Below, in pieces: positions 1 to 9,090 of a stretch of 64,000 nucleotides of DNA. The notes under the pieces are model-generated. The model was not told where the DNA came from. It ran no database searches and was given only the letters and a program-made list of their open reading frames with translations. This DNA comes from DASUPK01 sp963736305. Lineage in GTDB: Bacteria; Actinomycetota; Thermoleophilia; Solirubrobacterales; 70-9. Position 1 is the first letter of the stretch, and the number at the start of each line of letters is the position of its first letter. The stretch lies in NCBI GenBank assembly GCA_963736305.1, contig CAVTOD010000005.1, positions 806,001 to 870,000 on the forward strand, given 5' to 3'. Both the position numbers and the translations under genes were made by a program.

Positions 1-52
1 CGGTTCAGCTGGCGAACTGAGCCTCCCTGCCCGGATCGGGATACTTAAGGCG

Positions 53-1456
53 ATGCACGACTGTGACGTCGTCGTTGTGGGTGCGGGACTCGCAGGCCTG
101 ACCGCGGCGCGCGAGCTCGCCGGCGCGGGGCTGGACGTCCGGGTACTCGAGGCGCGGGACCGGGTCGGCGGACGCACCCTGAGCCAATCGGTCGGCGACG
201 GCCCCGAGGACGTTGTGGAGCTGGGCGGCCAGTGGGTCGGGCCGACTCAGCACGAGGTGATGGGGCTCGCCAAGGAGCTCGGCATCGATACATACCCGAC
301 CCACGTGGACGGCAAGAACCTCTTCGAGACCGACCGCGGGAAGCTGAAGCGCTTCCGCGGGACCATCCCCATGCTCGGGCCGCTGGTGATGGTCGACTAC
401 GGTCGCGCCGACCTGCGCCTGAAGCGGCTGATCAAGCGAGTCTCGGCCGAGGCTCCCTGGGACGCCGAGGACGCGGAGCGCCTCGACGAGCAGAGCTTCG
501 CGACCTGGATCCGCGGCGCGGCGCGGACAAAGACCGCGCGCGAGGCACTCGCGACCGCCTGCCGAGCCGTCTTCTCGGTGGAGCCGGCAGACGTCTCGCT
601 GCTCCATGTCCTCTTCTACGCGGCGGCCGCCGGCGGCTGGGATGACCTGCTCGACACCGAGGGGGGAGCTCAGCAGGACCGGCTCGCCGGGGGGACCCAG
701 CAGCTCTCTATTCGCATGGCAGCCGAGCTCGGCGACCGGGTCGAGCTCTTGGCCCCGGTCAGGTCAATTCGCACCGAAGCCGACGGCGTGGTGGCAGGTG
801 AGGTGAGCGCGCGCCGAGCAATCGTCGCGGTCCCTCCAGCCCTCGCCGGGCGGATCGAGTACGACCCTCCGCTGCCGGGCCTCCGCGACCAGCTCACCCA
901 GCGGATGCCGATGGGCTCGGTGATCAAGTGCATGGCCGTCTACGAGGAGCCTTTCTGGCGCGAGGACGGACTCAGCGGGCAGGCGGTCAGCCTGCCCGGT
1001 CCGGCCCAGGTGGTCTTCGACAACACCCCCGCCAACGGGAGCGCCGGCCTGATCGGCTTCCTGGAGGGACGCGAGGCGCGCGAGCTCGGCGCAGTCTCTG
1101 AAGCTGAGCGGCGCGACGCCGTGCTCAAGGGGTTCCAGCGGCTCTTTGGGCGCCGCGCCGCACACCCGACGCTCTACGTCGAGAAGGACTGGAGCACCGA
1201 GCCCAACTCCCGTGGGTGCTACGCGGGGGTGTTCGGCCCCGGGGCCTGGACCGCGTACGGACGTGCCCTGCGCGAGCCCATTGATCGCATCCACTGGGCG
1301 GGCACGGAGACGGCGACGTCCTGGATGGGATACATGGACGGCGCGATCCAATCGGGTAAGCGGGCCGCCGCCGAGGTCATGCGCACCGAGGGCTCCGCAC
1401 TGGCCACCGCGGCCGGAGCCCGGGCGGCACAGGCTTCACGCGTCGTCCCCGGATGA
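53..1456 (+). CDS. Flavin monoamine oxidase family protein
   Basis: The 467-residue product is an FAD-dependent amine oxidase of the MAO/phytoene-desaturase superfamily, predicted to oxidise an amine to an imine/aldehyde with release of hydrogen peroxide. The N-terminus has the dinucleotide-binding GAGLAGLTAARELAG motif (about residues 10-24), followed by the acidic strand end and GG doublet in VLEARDRVGGRT. The C-terminal FAD-contact block HWAGTETATSWMGYMDGA is near residues 413-430, so the fold is complete. An AAGG element sits just before the ATG. The stop overlaps the next start as ATGA, so translation of the two genes is probably coupled. The substrate cannot be read from the sequence. 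Confidence 0.88.
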   Translation: MHDCDVVVVGAGLAGLTAARELAGAGLDVRVLEARDRVGGRTLSQSVGDGPEDVVELGGQWVGPTQHEVMGLAKELGIDTYPTHVDGKNLFETDRGKLKRFRGTIPMLGPLVMVDYGRADLRLKRLIKRVSAEAPWDAEDAERLDEQSFATWIRGAARTKTAREALATACRAVFSVEPADVSLLHVLFYAAAAGGWDDLLDTEGGAQQDRLAGGTQQLSIRMAAELGDRVELLAPVRSIRTEADGVVAGEVSARRAIVAVPPALAGRIEYDPPLPGLRDQLTQRMPMGSVIKCMAVYEEPFWREDGLSGQAVSLPGPAQVVFDNTPANGSAGLIGFLEGREARELGAVSEAERRDAVLKGFQRLFGRRAAHPTLYVEKDWSTEPNSRGCYAGVFGPGAWTAYGRALREPIDRIHWAGTETATSWMGYMDGAIQSGKRAAAEVMRTEGSALATAAGARAAQASRVVPG

Positions 1457-2289
1457 GGCTGATTGACGTCAGGCATCTCGGCCGCGAGCGGGTGATCGGC
1501 TGCTGGGAGCTCGATGGGGTGCTGGTCGATCCCGGGCCGACCAGCTCGGTGGAGACTCTGATCGAGGCACTCGGAGGTGAGCCGCCGCGTGCGCTGCTGC
1601 TCACCCACATCCATCTCGATCATGCCGGCGCGTCCGGGACCCTGGTGAGGCGCTGGCCCGAGCTGCCCGTCTACGTCCACGAGCGCGGCGCCCGCCACCT
1701 GGCCGACCCTTCGAAGCTTCTCGCGAGCGCGGAGCGGCTGTATGGGGACGAGATGGAGCGTCTCTGGGGCGAGGTCGCCCCGGTGCCCGAGGCGAACCTC
1801 AATCCGCTCAGTGGCGGGGAGGAGGTGCTCGGATTCAAGGTCGCCTACACGCCCGGTCACGCCTCCCATCACGTCAGCTACTTCCATCCGCCGAGCGGCC
1901 GCGCCTTCGTCGGCGACACCGCGGCCGTGCGCATCCCCCCGAGCGAGTTCGTGTTGCCGCCGACGCCTCCCCCGGACATCGACCTCGAGCTCTGGGAGGA
2001 CTCGATCGATCGGATCCTCGACTGGCAGCCCGACAGCCTGGGCCTGACCCACTTCGACGCCATCGAGGAGCCGGAGGCGCACCTCGACCTCGTCCGCGAG
2101 CGCCTGCACGAGCAGGGCAAGCTGGCGCGCGAGCTCCCCTCCAAGGAGTTCGAGGATCGCATTCGCAGCCAGGTCACCGATCGGGCCGATCCCGAGACAG
2201 CCGAGGCGATGCTGCAGGCGGTCCCACCCGAGCAGCAGTGGGCCGGCCTCGACCGCTACTGGAGCAGGCGCGAGCAAAGTCCGTCCTGA
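1453..2289 (+). CDS. MBL-fold metallo-hydrolase
   Basis: This 278-residue metallo-beta-lactamase-fold hydrolase carries the zinc-binding HIHLDHAG motif near residues 52-59. Further metal ligands are expected at GHASHH (about 136), in FVGDTA (about 155) and in LTHFDA (about 197). The C-terminal helical extension is typical of the glyoxalase-II-like/RNase-Z-like hydrolases found in actinobacteria. The start overlaps the stop of the amine oxidase gene (ATGA), so the pair is an operon, and it might act on a product of the oxidase, which is inference. The 129 bp that follow up to the convergent cyclase gene show no clear gene or strong terminator. Confidence 0.85.
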   Translation: MRLIDVRHLGRERVIGCWELDGVLVDPGPTSSVETLIEALGGEPPRALLLTHIHLDHAGASGTLVRRWPELPVYVHERGARHLADPSKLLASAERLYGDEMERLWGEVAPVPEANLNPLSGGEEVLGFKVAYTPGHASHHVSYFHPPSGRAFVGDTAAVRIPPSEFVLPPTPPPDIDLELWEDSIDRILDWQPDSLGLTHFDAIEEPEAHLDLVRERLHEQGKLARELPSKEFEDRIRSQVTDRADPETAEAMLQAVPPEQQWAGLDRYWSRREQSPS

Positions 2290-2418
2290 CCCGCCCGATC
2301 GGCGGTAAAGCGCCGCCTCCCTGCGGCAAATTGCGGGCCATGACGGCCTTGAAGATGGACGAGGGTCAGTCCAGGGATCCGACCGCCTCGAGGTAGCGGT
2401 GCGACCGGGGCCGGCGAG

Positions 2419-3501
2419 CTAGGCGGGCTCGGGTTCCGGCTCGAGCCGCGCCGGAGCGAACCGCGGAGCATGGATCGTGATCGTCCTGTTCCGTCCGTGC
2501 CTCTTCGCGTCATAGAGCGCGCGGTCGGCACGGATCAGCAGCTCGGTTTCGGACTCGATGCCGTTCCACTCGGCGATGCCGGCGGAGACCGTCTCATCGC
2601 TCGGCACGCAGGCGCGCAGCGTCTCGATCACTTCCTGGGCCTGGTGGGCGTCCGTCGCGGTCAGCAGGACGGCGAACTCCTCCCCGCCGTAGCGGGCGAT
2701 CATGTCGGCCGATCGCAGCCGCGCCCTCCACATCGACGCTGCCTCCTTCAGGTGTGTGTCGCCGGCGGGGTGGCCGTTCAGGTCGTTGAACTCCTTGAAG
2801 TGGTCGAGGTCGAGGAGCGCCACGCAGACGGGTGTGCCGCTGCGATTGGCCTGGGCCAGCTCGCGCTCGAGCGCCTCGTCCCATGCCCGGCGGTTGGGCA
2901 GCCCGGTGAGCGCGTCGGTGCGCGCCATGGCCCCCAGCTGTTTTTGGAGCCTTTCCCGCTGTAGTACGAGCTCGTTGATCGAGAACCCGGCGATTCCGGC
3001 GACGCCCATCCAGAAGGCGGCCGCGAGCGGCTCGAGCGCCGGATAGCCGTTGAAGGCCGGCGACGGGATCGCCAGCGTGACGCCCAGGCCGAGGACCGAG
3101 ATCAGCAGCTGTGTCCGCGTTCCGTAGAAGGCGAACCAGATCACCGGGAGCAGGACGACTGGCGTATAGGTGGCGGTGACGCTCTCGTGCGAGCTTCGGA
3201 CGAGGGCGACCATCACGAAGGGCATCAGGGCCGGGACGGCCTGCGTCCAGGTGGGAAGCCGCTGCCACGGCGCCAGCAGCGCGACGCCGATGATCACCGG
3301 CACCAGCGCGAGAGCGAGAAGGTCGCCGGTGCTGGGCCACTCGCCCAGCAGGGGCAGGAAGAGGCAGGCGAGCACGCCGGCCGTGAGCCACGGCAGGCAG
3401 CGCAGCAGCACCCCCTCGCCTTCGAGGGGACGGCCGCGGGTGACGTGCAGTCCCGCGTCGCTCAACTCCTGCAGAGCCTGACGTCCTTTGCCGCGTAACA
3501 C
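2419..3501 (-). CDS. GGDEF-domain diguanylate cyclase, membrane-bound
   Basis: The C-terminal half is a GGDEF domain that makes cyclic di-GMP: it has the DALTGLPNRRAW motif and the active-site loop RYGGEEFAVLL (GGEEF variant, catalytically competent in known members). The N-terminal half has about five hydrophobic segments, starting with LPWLTAGVLACLFLPLL, so the enzyme is anchored in the membrane with a possible sensory role. I placed the start at GTG 3501 because an ATG at 3609 would run into the divergent isochorismatase gene. GTG 3411 is another option. The family is clear, the start is not. No EAL domain is present. Confidence 0.82.
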   Translation of the reverse strand: MLRGKGRQALQELSDAGLHVTRGRPLEGEGVLLRCLPWLTAGVLACLFLPLLGEWPSTGDLLALALVPVIIGVALLAPWQRLPTWTQAVPALMPFVMVALVRSSHESVTATYTPVVLLPVIWFAFYGTRTQLLISVLGLGVTLAIPSPAFNGYPALEPLAAAFWMGVAGIAGFSINELVLQRERLQKQLGAMARTDALTGLPNRRAWDEALERELAQANRSGTPVCVALLDLDHFKEFNDLNGHPAGDTHLKEAASMWRARLRSADMIARYGGEEFAVLLTATDAHQAQEVIETLRACVPSDETVSAGIAEWNGIESETELLIRADRALYDAKRHGRNRTITIHAPRFAPARLEPEPEPA

Positions 3502-3574
3502 GTCGACCGACGGTAGCCCGCTATTGGGCAGCCGTGCAAGGCCCTTACTGGGTATCGGTAGCCTCGCAGCGGCG

Positions 3575-4129
3575 ATGGCCAGCTCCCGGACGCTTCTCAT
3601 CATCGACATCCAGCGCGACTACTTCCCCGGCGGGGCCTACCCCCTGGTCGAGCCGGAGGCCGCGGCCGAGGCCGCGCGCGATGTGCTCGACAGCTTCCGC
3701 GATGCCGCCGACCCGGTCATCCATATGAAGCACGTCTGGGACGAGCCGGACGCGGAATTCATGCGCCCGGGGACCGACGGGATCGAGATACACCCGGCGG
3801 TGGCGCCGGCCGAGGGCGAGCTCGTGCTCGAGAAGAGCAGCCCGAACGCATTCCTGGAGACCGGTCTCGAGGAGGAGCTCCGGAAGCGCGGCGCGGACAA
3901 CCTCGTCGTCGCCGGGATGATGAGCTCGATGTGCGTCGACGCGACCGTCAGGGCGGCGGCCGACCTGGGGTTCTCACCGACGGTGGTTCACGACGCTTGC
4001 GCAGCCCCCGACCTCCAGTTCAACGGCGTCGAGGTCCCAGGGGCCACGGTGCACGCGGCGTTCATGGCTGCGCTCGCCGACGGCTATGCCGAGCTGACGA
4101 GCGCAGCCGAATTTCTCTCTGGCGACTAG
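3575..4129 (+). CDS. Cysteine hydrolase, isochorismatase family
   Basis: This 184-residue alpha/beta hydrolase of the isochorismatase/nicotinamidase superfamily shows the expected catalytic triad: Asp in LLIIDIQRDYF near residue 10, Lys in VLEKSSPNAF near residue 87, and the nucleophile Cys in MMSSMCVDATVRAA near residue 116. The start at ATG 3575 gives the usual MASSRTLLIIDIQ beginning. The substrate is unknown; nicotinamide and isochorismate are both possible for the fold. Its stop codon interlocks with the stop of the convergent lipoprotein gene over the tetranucleotide CTAG (4126-4129). Confidence 0.85.
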   Translation: MASSRTLLIIDIQRDYFPGGAYPLVEPEAAAEAARDVLDSFRDAADPVIHMKHVWDEPDAEFMRPGTDGIEIHPAVAPAEGELVLEKSSPNAFLETGLEEELRKRGADNLVVAGMMSSMCVDATVRAAADLGFSPTVVHDACAAPDLQFNGVEVPGATVHAAFMAALADGYAELTSAAEFLSGD

Positions 4130-4686
4130 TAGCCGTATCCGCCCGACGACCCGCCACCCGACGTGGTGGACGTGGTCGAAACGCCGGTCGAGTTCGAGCT
4201 CGCCGAGGAGCCGCCGGTCATGACCGCGGTCCACGTGAAGGACGTGCCGCCGAAGCTGTCCATGAAGCCATTGCCCGTCGCCTGACCGGGACTGTCCTGC
4301 ACGAACGTGTAGACAGGCATTCCGTTGTACGTCACCTGTCCGTTCGCGACGCCGAGCTTCGACTGAACCGCTGAATCGGAGGAGGTCGGCTGCCCGCTCG
4401 AGGACGCCATCAAAGGCGGCCAGATGCTCTGGCACGCACTGGTGCACGCCATCTTCGACGCGGTGTCCTGGTTGTTGGTGTAGAGCACGTCGCCCTTCGA
4501 GTCGACGAGCACGGTCCCGACGCCGCTGACGGACTTCGTCGCGACGGTGTCGGATCCACCCGTCGTCTGCGCGGCATTGGAGCTGCCGCCGCTCGAGGAG
4601 TTGCTGCTGCCGCCGCACGCCGCCAAGCCAATTGCGAGCACCGGCACGCTTATGAGAGTGAGAAACGAACCGCGCCTGAGATTCAT
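4126..4686 (-). CDS. Lipoprotein with secreted COG4315-type repeats
   Basis: The 186-residue product begins with a lipoprotein signal peptide (MNLRRGSFLTLI, hydrophobic core, lipobox LAAC at about residues 21-24), then a Ser/Gly-rich linker. It continues with two copies of the secreted repeat seen in COG4315 proteins, recognisable by GTVLVDSKGDVLYT, CTSACQSIWPPL and VTYNGMPVYTF. It should be lipid-anchored outside the membrane; the function of this repeat is unknown. A good ribosome-binding site, AAGGAAGGGC, precedes the ATG. The C-terminal tail is low-complexity Ser/Gly/Thr. The two Cys in the CTSAC block could form a disulfide or a metal site. Confidence 0.8.
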   Translation of the reverse strand: MNLRRGSFLTLISVPVLAIGLAACGGSSNSSSGGSSNAAQTTGGSDTVATKSVSGVGTVLVDSKGDVLYTNNQDTASKMACTSACQSIWPPLMASSSGQPTSSDSAVQSKLGVANGQVTYNGMPVYTFVQDSPGQATGNGFMDSFGGTSFTWTAVMTGGSSASSNSTGVSTTSTTSGGGSSGGYGY

Positions 4687-4873
4687 ATTGCTGCCCTTCC
4701 TTGCGTCGTCCCCAACCCTTCCTGTGCGGTACTACGCGAGCGCTCGCCGGCGGGATTGACTGGCTCGCCGCTACCTGTCGATCTGAGCGGGTCCCGTTCG
4801 TCGTAAGGGTGAAGCGGCGAACAGCGCCGCGCGATCAGCCGGCGGAGGCGCCGGCGCGGGGAAAGGACGAACG

Positions 4874-5662
4874 ATGCAGACCGAAGAGAAGAGCCAGAAG
4901 ATTGCCGTCACGGGAGCTACCGGCCGGGTCGGATCCCCTCTCGTCGAGATCCTCGAGCAGCGCGGACACGACGTGGTCCCGATCGCGCGCTCCAAGGGCA
5001 TCGACGTGGTTACCGGCGATGGTCTCGACGAGGCGCTCGCCGGGGCAGAGACCATCATCGACACGGCCACGGGGCCATCGCCCGACCAGGAATCGGCTAC
5101 GGAGTTCTTCATTGCTTCGGCGCGGAACCTGCAGCGAGCCGGTGCCGCCGCCGGCGCGAAGCGGATCGTTGTCGTCTCGATCATCGGCATTGACAAGTTC
5201 CGCGGGGGCTACAACGCTGCGAAGCTGGCGCAGGAGCGGACGCTGCTCGAAGGCCCGCTCCCGGTCAGGATCGTTCGCGCGGCCCAGTTCCACGAGTTCA
5301 TCGATCCGGTGGTCGGGTGGACGATCCAGGATGGCGTCGCCAACGTGCCCGAGATGCGAACGCAGCCCGTGGCTGCCCGCGTCGTCGCCGAAACCCTTGC
5401 CGACGCGGCCGAGGAGCCGGAGATCGAGAACGGCAGGATCACCGAAGTCGCCGGCCCGCAGGACGAGCGTCTCGCCGATCTGGCGGCCGCGCTCTTCGCG
5501 AGCCGGAATGACTCGTTCGAAATCCGCGAGGACCGCCAGTCGGTGCTGGTTCCTGGCGACGACGACCCGGACGCCGTGGCCTATGCGCAGGGCGCGGTGC
5601 TGCCCAACCCGGGCGCAAAGCTCGCCGGCCCCACCTTCGAAGAGTGGCTTGCGGCGACTTAG
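4874..5662 (+). CDS. NAD(P)-binding oxidoreductase, NmrA/atypical SDR type
   Basis: This 262-residue Rossmann-fold protein opens with IAVTGATGRVGSPLVE (residues about 10-25), the GxxGxxG-type NAD(P)-binding loop of atypical SDR/NmrA-like enzymes. A region with YNAAKLAQE follows, like the YxxxK position of the family. Members act as quinone or ketone reductases or as redox-sensing regulators. A GAAAGGA element lies 5-6 bases before the ATG. The stop overlaps the stop of the convergent nrdJ gene over TTAG (5659-5662). The 187 bp upstream, shared with the divergent lipoprotein gene, is the likely promoter region for both; no strong motif stands out. Confidence 0.78.
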   Translation: MQTEEKSQKIAVTGATGRVGSPLVEILEQRGHDVVPIARSKGIDVVTGDGLDEALAGAETIIDTATGPSPDQESATEFFIASARNLQRAGAAAGAKRIVVVSIIGIDKFRGGYNAAKLAQERTLLEGPLPVRIVRAAQFHEFIDPVVGWTIQDGVANVPEMRTQPVAARVVAETLADAAEEPEIENGRITEVAGPQDERLADLAAALFASRNDSFEIREDRQSVLVPGDDDPDAVAYAQGAVLPNPGAKLAGPTFEEWLAAT

Positions 5663-8472
5663 CCGCAGCCGGTGTTGTTGCCGCAGCTCGAGCACGTGTA
5701 GCAGGAGCCCGTCCGCTGCATCATGCCTCCGCACTGGTCGCAGGCCGGGCCGAGCTCGAGGTCGGCGCCCATCTTGGCCGGGACCACGGGCGGGGTGTCG
5801 GTGAGCGCCGCGGTCGCCGGCTTCGCCTCGGTATTCGGCTCCGCGGAGCCGTTTCCATTGCCGTTTCCCTCGCCGTTCGAATGGCCGTTCGTGTCATCCA
5901 TCGGGAAGGCCTGCTGGGCCTCCTTCTTGGCGCGGACCTCGTCGGTCATGATCCCGAGGCTCTCCAGGTAGTCGATGTCGTCGATGAACCGGCTCGCGAG
6001 CCAGCGCATGATGTAGTCCGGCATCGACTTGGCGAAGGGAATCTCCGTGTTGCGAGTGATGCCCTCCGGCTCGAAGCGCATGTAGCTGAACTTCTTCACG
6101 TAGTCCTCGAGCGGGACGCCGTACTGGAGTCCCATCGAGATCGCCGTCGCGAAGGCATTCATCATGCCCTTGATCGTCGAGCCCTCCTTGCCGATGTCGG
6201 TGAGGAAGATCTCGCCGACCGAGCCGTCGGGGTACTTGCCGGCAGTGATGTAGCCCTCGTGCATGCCGATCGAGAACTTGTGGGTGATCGACTCGCGCTC
6301 AAGCGGCATCTTGTTGCGGTGCGGCTTGGCCTCCTCGGCCTCGGCCGGCTCGGACTTCTTCTCGCCGGCGTCGGTCTTCAGCGCCTGGGCGGTCTTCGAG
6401 CCGTCGCGGTAGATCGCGAGCGCCTTGAGGCCCTTCTTCCAGCCGTCGTAGTAGGCGTCGGCGATGTCCGAGACCGACGCGGTCTCCGGCAGGTTGACCG
6501 TCTTCGAGATCGCGCCCGAGAGAAACGGCTGGGCCGCGGCCATCATGTCGATGTGGCCCGTGTGCGAGATGGAGCGCTCGCCGACCGCCACGTCGAAGAC
6601 CTCGAGGTGCTCGTCCTTCAGGCCAGGCGCCCCGATGATCGTGTTGTGCTCGTTGATGTGGGCGTCGATCTGCTCGATCTCGGAGTCCGAGTAGCCGAGC
6701 GTCTCCAGCGCCAGGTTGACCGAGCCGTTGACGATCTTCATCTGACCGCCGCCGACCAGCTCCTTGAACTTGACCAGCGAGAAGTCCGGCTCGATGCCCG
6801 TCGTGTCGCAGTCCATCAGGAAGCTGATCGTCCCCGTCGGAGCGAGAACGGTCGCCTGAGCGTTGCGGTAGCCGTGCTGCTCGCCGAGAGCCACGGCCTC
6901 GTCCCATGACTCGCGGGCCGCGTGGAGCAGCGGCTCCTCGACCAGCTCGTCGGAGATCTCGTACGCGGCGGACTGGTGCATCCGCATCACCTCGTTGTGC
7001 GGCTCGCGATTCACCTCGTAGCCGTCGTACGGCCCGGTGGTCGCGGCGATCTGCGCCGACATCCGGTAGCCGCGCCCCGTCATCAGGGCGGTGATCGAGC
7101 CGGCCAGCGCGTGGCCCTCGTCCGAGTCGTAGGGCATGCCCTCCGACATCAGCAGCGCGCCGAGGTTGGCGTAGCCGAGGCCGAGCTGGCGGAACGCCCT
7201 CGCGTTCTCCGTGATCTGCTCGGTCGGGTAGCTGGAGAAGCCGACCAGGATCTCCTGGGCGAGGAAGACGATGTCCACCGCGTGGGTGAAGTCGTCGACG
7301 TTGAAGGTGCCGTCCTCGTTGCGGAACTTCATCAGGTTGAGGGAGGCGAGATTGCAGGCCGAGTCGTCGATCGACATGTACTCGGAGCACGGGTTCGACG
7401 CCGTGATCGGCCCGGTGTTCGGGTCCGTGTGCCACCGGTTGATCGTGGTGTCGTACTGGATGCCCGGATCGGCGCACTGCCAGGCGGCCTCGGCGATCTG
7501 ATCCATCAGCTTGCGCGCCTTGATCGTCTTGATCGGCGTGCCGTCGGTGCGGGCGACCAGATCCCAGTCGTCGTCGTTCGCGACGGCCTCCATGAACTCG
7601 TCGGTGACGCGGACCGAGTTGTTGGCGTTCTGGAACTGGACGGAGGAGAACGCGTCCGAGTCCAGGCGCATGTCGAAGTCGGCGGCCTTCAGCGCGGCGG
7701 CCTTCTTCTCCTCGAGGGCCTTGCACCAGATGAACCTCTCGACGTCGGGGTGATCGACGTCCAGCACGACCATCTTGGCCGCGCGGCGCGTGCCTCCGCC
7801 GGACTTGATCGCGCCGGCCCAGGAATCGGCGCCGCGCATGAAGCTGACCGGGCCGGAGGCGATCCCGCCCTTGGAGAGCGGCTCCATCGAGCCGCGGATC
7901 TTGGAGAGGTTGATGCCGGAGCCAGAGCCGCCCTTGAAGATGATCCCCTCCTTGGTGTTCCAGGAGAGGATCGAGTCCATGTCGTCCTCGACCGAGAGGA
8001 TGAAGCAGGCCGACGCCTGCTCGGAGCCGGGCTGCTTCCAGCCGACGTTGAACCAGACCGGGCTGTTGAACGCGGCCTTCTGGTTGACCAGGATCGAGGT
8101 GAGCTCGGCGTCGAAGGCGTCGGCGTCCGCGTCGGTGGCGAAGTAGCCGCTCTCGCGGCCGGCCTCGGTGATCCGGTCCGCGACGCGGCTGACCATCTGC
8201 TTGACGGAGGTCTCGCGCTCGGGGGAGCCGGGTTGCCCGCGGAAGTACTTCTGGGCGACGATGTTCGTCGCGTTCTGCGACCAAGTCTTGGGGAATTCGA
8301 CATCGCGCTGCTCGAAGGCGGGGCCTCCTGCCGCTTGCGGATCGCCGATGATCGCGTCCCGCGTCTCCCACTCGAGCTCGTCGTACGGATGCACCCCCGG
8401 AGAGGTAAATCGGCGTTCGATGACGAGGCCCTTCTCGGTGGTAATGGCTGCCTTGGAAGTGGCCCTCGGCAT
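5659..8472 (-). CDS. nrdJ: Adenosylcobalamin-dependent (class II) ribonucleotide reductase
   Basis: The 937-residue enzyme reduces ribonucleotides to deoxyribonucleotides with adenosylcobalamin as radical source. It contains NSPVWFNVG near residue 125, the catalytic-site region NPCSEYMSIDDSACN near residue 355 and the PTGTISFLMDCDTTG finger-loop region near 550. The C-terminus carries a Cys-rich zinc-ribbon-like tail (CDQCGG, CYTCSSCG) of the kind that re-reduces the active site. I chose ATG 8472 because GAGAGGAG lies just upstream and the family N-terminus fits. It follows nrdR on the same strand after a 100-base gap, so nrdR-nrdJ probably form one NrdR-controlled unit. A run of Gly/Asn before the tail is a linker. 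Confidence 0.95.
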   Translation of the reverse strand: MPRATSKAAITTEKGLVIERRFTSPGVHPYDELEWETRDAIIGDPQAAGGPAFEQRDVEFPKTWSQNATNIVAQKYFRGQPGSPERETSVKQMVSRVADRITEAGRESGYFATDADADAFDAELTSILVNQKAAFNSPVWFNVGWKQPGSEQASACFILSVEDDMDSILSWNTKEGIIFKGGSGSGINLSKIRGSMEPLSKGGIASGPVSFMRGADSWAGAIKSGGGTRRAAKMVVLDVDHPDVERFIWCKALEEKKAAALKAADFDMRLDSDAFSSVQFQNANNSVRVTDEFMEAVANDDDWDLVARTDGTPIKTIKARKLMDQIAEAAWQCADPGIQYDTTINRWHTDPNTGPITASNPCSEYMSIDDSACNLASLNLMKFRNEDGTFNVDDFTHAVDIVFLAQEILVGFSSYPTEQITENARAFRQLGLGYANLGALLMSEGMPYDSDEGHALAGSITALMTGRGYRMSAQIAATTGPYDGYEVNREPHNEVMRMHQSAAYEISDELVEEPLLHAARESWDEAVALGEQHGYRNAQATVLAPTGTISFLMDCDTTGIEPDFSLVKFKELVGGGQMKIVNGSVNLALETLGYSDSEIEQIDAHINEHNTIIGAPGLKDEHLEVFDVAVGERSISHTGHIDMMAAAQPFLSGAISKTVNLPETASVSDIADAYYDGWKKGLKALAIYRDGSKTAQALKTDAGEKKSEPAEAEEAKPHRNKMPLERESITHKFSIGMHEGYITAGKYPDGSVGEIFLTDIGKEGSTIKGMMNAFATAISMGLQYGVPLEDYVKKFSYMRFEPEGITRNTEIPFAKSMPDYIMRWLASRFIDDIDYLESLGIMTDEVRAKKEAQQAFPMDDTNGHSNGEGNGNGNGSAEPNTEAKPATAALTDTPPVVPAKMGADLELGPACDQCGGMMQRTGSCYTCSSCGNNTGCG

Positions 8473-8572
8473 CAGTTTTCTCCTCTCACTCGGCTTTTGG
8501 GGTGAGCACCGGAGCATCCTCCGCCGATCGGACGGAAACGGGGTCCCGCTAATTCGTTATTTGCGGGGATTT

Positions 8573-8986
8573 TCACGATGACCCCCGGCCTGCATCCGGC
8601 AGAGTTCCCGCAAACTGCTGATAGGCGCCCCGATCGATCCGCGCCAGTCCATCGAGACAAAGCTCAGCGATTCGCGCGGCGCTGAGTTCGCCGCCGGAGT
8701 CCCGGACCTCTCGTTCAACACCGTCAACGAGGAGACCGAGCTTCCGGGGATCGAGGGAGCGCTTGTGAGTAGCCCGGTTCAGGCTTCGGAGCAGCTTCTC
8801 GCGGTCGAAGGGCTGGCGATGACCGTCGCGCTTGATCACCTGCAGCCTCTCCGGGACCGCCCGCTCGTAGGTGGTGAAGCGATGCCCGCACGAAGAGCAC
8901 TCGCGGCGCCGGCGAAGGGCGGCGCCGGCCTCGGCCTTGCGGGTCTCGAGGATGGCGGTGGCGGAGTCGCAGTGGGGGCAATTCAC
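8573..8986 (-). CDS. nrdR: Transcriptional repressor NrdR
   Basis: This 137-residue regulator represses ribonucleotide reductase genes when dATP is high. The N-terminus has the zinc ribbon (CPHC at residues 3-6, CSSCGHRFTTYER at about 31-43), and the rest is an ATP-cone that senses ATP/dATP (KRDGHRQPFDREKLLRSL and following). It lies directly upstream of nrdJ. An NrdR-box-like palindrome sits 50-70 bases upstream of its start, so it very likely controls itself and nrdJ. The last few residues are Gly/Ser-rich and slightly shorter than in most homologues. Confidence 0.93.
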   Translation of the reverse strand: MNCPHCDSATAILETRKAEAGAALRRRRECSSCGHRFTTYERAVPERLQVIKRDGHRQPFDREKLLRSLNRATHKRSLDPRKLGLLVDGVEREVRDSGGELSAARIAELCLDGLARIDRGAYQQFAGTLPDAGRGSS

Positions 8987-9007
8987 TCGTCAGAGTCTAG
9001 CGGGAGC

Positions 9008-9023
9008 TAGTGTCCAGAAACAC
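9008..9023. promoter_or_regulatory. Inverted repeat 31 bp from the NrdR box
   Basis: AGTGT-N6-ACACT is a perfect 5+5 inverted repeat whose centre is exactly 31 bp from the centre of the NrdR box at 9039-9054. Tandem NrdR boxes are usually spaced about 31-32 bp apart, so the spacing fits a second half of the operator. The arms, however, run in the opposite sense to the consensus (GTGT on the left, ACAC on the right), which weakens the assignment. Confidence 0.35.
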
Positions 9024-9038
9024 TGTGCCATCGAAGTA

Positions 9039-9054
9039 AACACTAGATATAGTG
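9039..9054 (-). promoter_or_regulatory. NrdR box overlapping a nrdR promoter
   Basis: The 16-mer ACACTAGATATAGTGC matches the NrdR-box consensus ACACWATATATWGTGT at nearly every informative position and has perfect CACTA/TAGTG arms. Read toward nrdR, a TTGGAC (9080-9075) and a TAGCAC (9056-9051) lie 18 bp apart, a plausible -35/-10 pair whose -10 is covered by the box. Binding there would block initiation. The box is 53 bases from the nrdR start. Confidence 0.72.
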
Positions 9055-9090
9055 CTAAAACCCACGGCGAGCCGGTCCAAAAGAGTGTTC

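Noticed and set aside
2290..2418. Possible terminator or tiny gene between the MBL hydrolase and the cyclase
   Set aside because: Only a weak GGCG/CGCC stem and an 18-codon frame without ribosome site are present.
6299..8371. Long second minus frame inside nrdJ and plus frames opposite it
   Set aside because: All are shadows of nrdJ, which has clear catalytic motifs.
8473..8572. Possible cobalamin riboswitch before the B12-dependent nrdJ
   Set aside because: The 100-base gap is too short and lacks the B12-box pattern; only a weak CCCGC/GCGGG stem is present.
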